NCBI RefSeq assembly: GCF_020866905.1
Contig: NZ_JAIVCC010000009.1
Coordinates: forward strand, 124,001 to 188,000
Reading direction: 5' to 3'
Source: Salinimicrobium sediminilitoris
GTDB taxonomy: Bacteria; Bacteroidota; Bacteroidia; Flavobacteriales; Flavobacteriaceae
DNA: 64,000 bases
The translations under genes and the position numbers were made by a program. Below, piece after piece: positions 63,623 through 64,000 of the stretch. The notes below the pieces were generated by a model that saw only the letters and a program-made list of their open reading frames with translations, had not been told where the DNA came from and did no database searches. Each line of letters starts with the position of its first letter. Within the stretch, counting starts at the first letter, position 1.

Positions 63623-64000
63623 ATGAAGTTCAACAATAAGAAAGAAACCAGCATTATCCCCTCGATCTATATTATTGTTGTGGCGGTTTTTATTACTAAT
63701 ACATTTGCATCTATTGAGTTAAAATACGACGATGCTCCCTTTAATTACAGTAGTTTGATTCCTAATGTAATTTCGCTTTTGGTAGGGATCTTTATTTTTA
63801 TTGTTGGTAAGACTTTCGAATTTGACAGCGATGGAGAGACTATAAACTTTAAAAGTAATGGTGTGCTGGTGTCGCAATTTATGCACTACCGTGAGCAAAG
63901 AACAGAAGTTCCAAAGTCGAAACTAAAGGATTTTAGAGTAGAGAATTATTTTTTCTATAAACGCCTGCACGTCTTTATCCATTCGCGGAACAGTAAGGGT
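63623..64000 (+). CDS. Membrane protein of unknown function (5' part, cut by window edge)
   Basis: 126 codons are visible from the ATG at 63623, 1 bp after parE, so it is probably co-transcribed. Two hydrophobic helices (~13-29 and ~47-62: SSLIPNVISLLVGIFIFIVG) are followed by a soluble part opening FEFDSDGETINFKSNGVLVS, again reminiscent of a PH-like domain after a membrane hairpin. It is not recognised as a known family. The 3' end lies beyond the window. Confidence 0.75.
   Translation, partial: MKFNNKKETSIIPSIYIIVVAVFITNTFASIELKYDDAPFNYSSLIPNVISLLVGIFIFIVGKTFEFDSDGETINFKSNGVLVSQFMHYREQRTEVPKSKLKDFRVENYFFYKRLHVFIHSRNSKG

Overview
The window looks like chromosome from a member of the Bacteroidota, most likely a marine Flavobacteriaceae (Gramella/Salegentibacter-like; inferred from gene content and style, no database search was possible). 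Supporting signs are the moderately AT-rich composition, TAnnTTTG -7 promoter boxes, weak Shine-Dalgarno signals, many short-lipobox lipoproteins, a Sec-type (clade II) NosZ, and FAS1 and cytochrome c lipoproteins beside it. About 51 protein genes are supported. I see no rRNA, tRNA, CRISPR array, prophage, transposase or insertion sequence.

Layout. 1-8.8 kb: 5' part of a class A penicillin-binding protein, an SdiA-regulated-like beta-propeller, a VTT membrane protein, a lipoprotein, an M19 dipeptidase, a GNAT acetyltransferase and an S9 peptidase. 8.9-18.1 kb: small membrane proteins, an esterase, an ABC exporter, a LigT-like protein, then a porin - BCCT transporter - universal stress protein set, facing an M50-DUF2188 fusion. 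18.4-29.2 kb: a CPA2 antiporter, formate-THF ligase, a three-gene RLAN ATP-grasp / GCS2 / N-formylglutamate amidohydrolase cassette, an AraC-ADH-OsmC set and a secreted protein.

29.3-46.2 kb is an alpha-glucan/trehalose island. Leftward run glgE, treS-mak and glgB (trehalose to maltose-1-phosphate to branched glucan); rightward run treZ, a GH57/DUF3536 enzyme, treY and malQ (glucan to trehalose and glucose). The two arms diverge from one ~190 bp intergenic region. GlgB carries an unusual ~330-residue Lys/Ala/Pro/Ser/Thr-rich N-terminal extension. 46.2-54.3 kb is a nitrous oxide reductase cluster: cytochrome c, fasciclin protein, NosZ, an unnamed membrane protein, NosL, NosD, NosF, NosY, with a 16-cysteine putative copper-storage protein downstream and a divergent Rrf2 regulator upstream. 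54.3-64 kb: ackA and pta separated by heptamer repeats, nhaA, a methyltransferase, ychF, parE and the start of a membrane protein.

The least explained signal is not a gene. A short palindrome with consensus CAAAAATGNCATTTTTG recurs about a dozen times, nearly always just 3' of a stop codon in intergenic DNA. A second repeat class is a 7-bp periodic repeat (CCTTAAA and relatives) found between pta and ackA and again upstream of parE.
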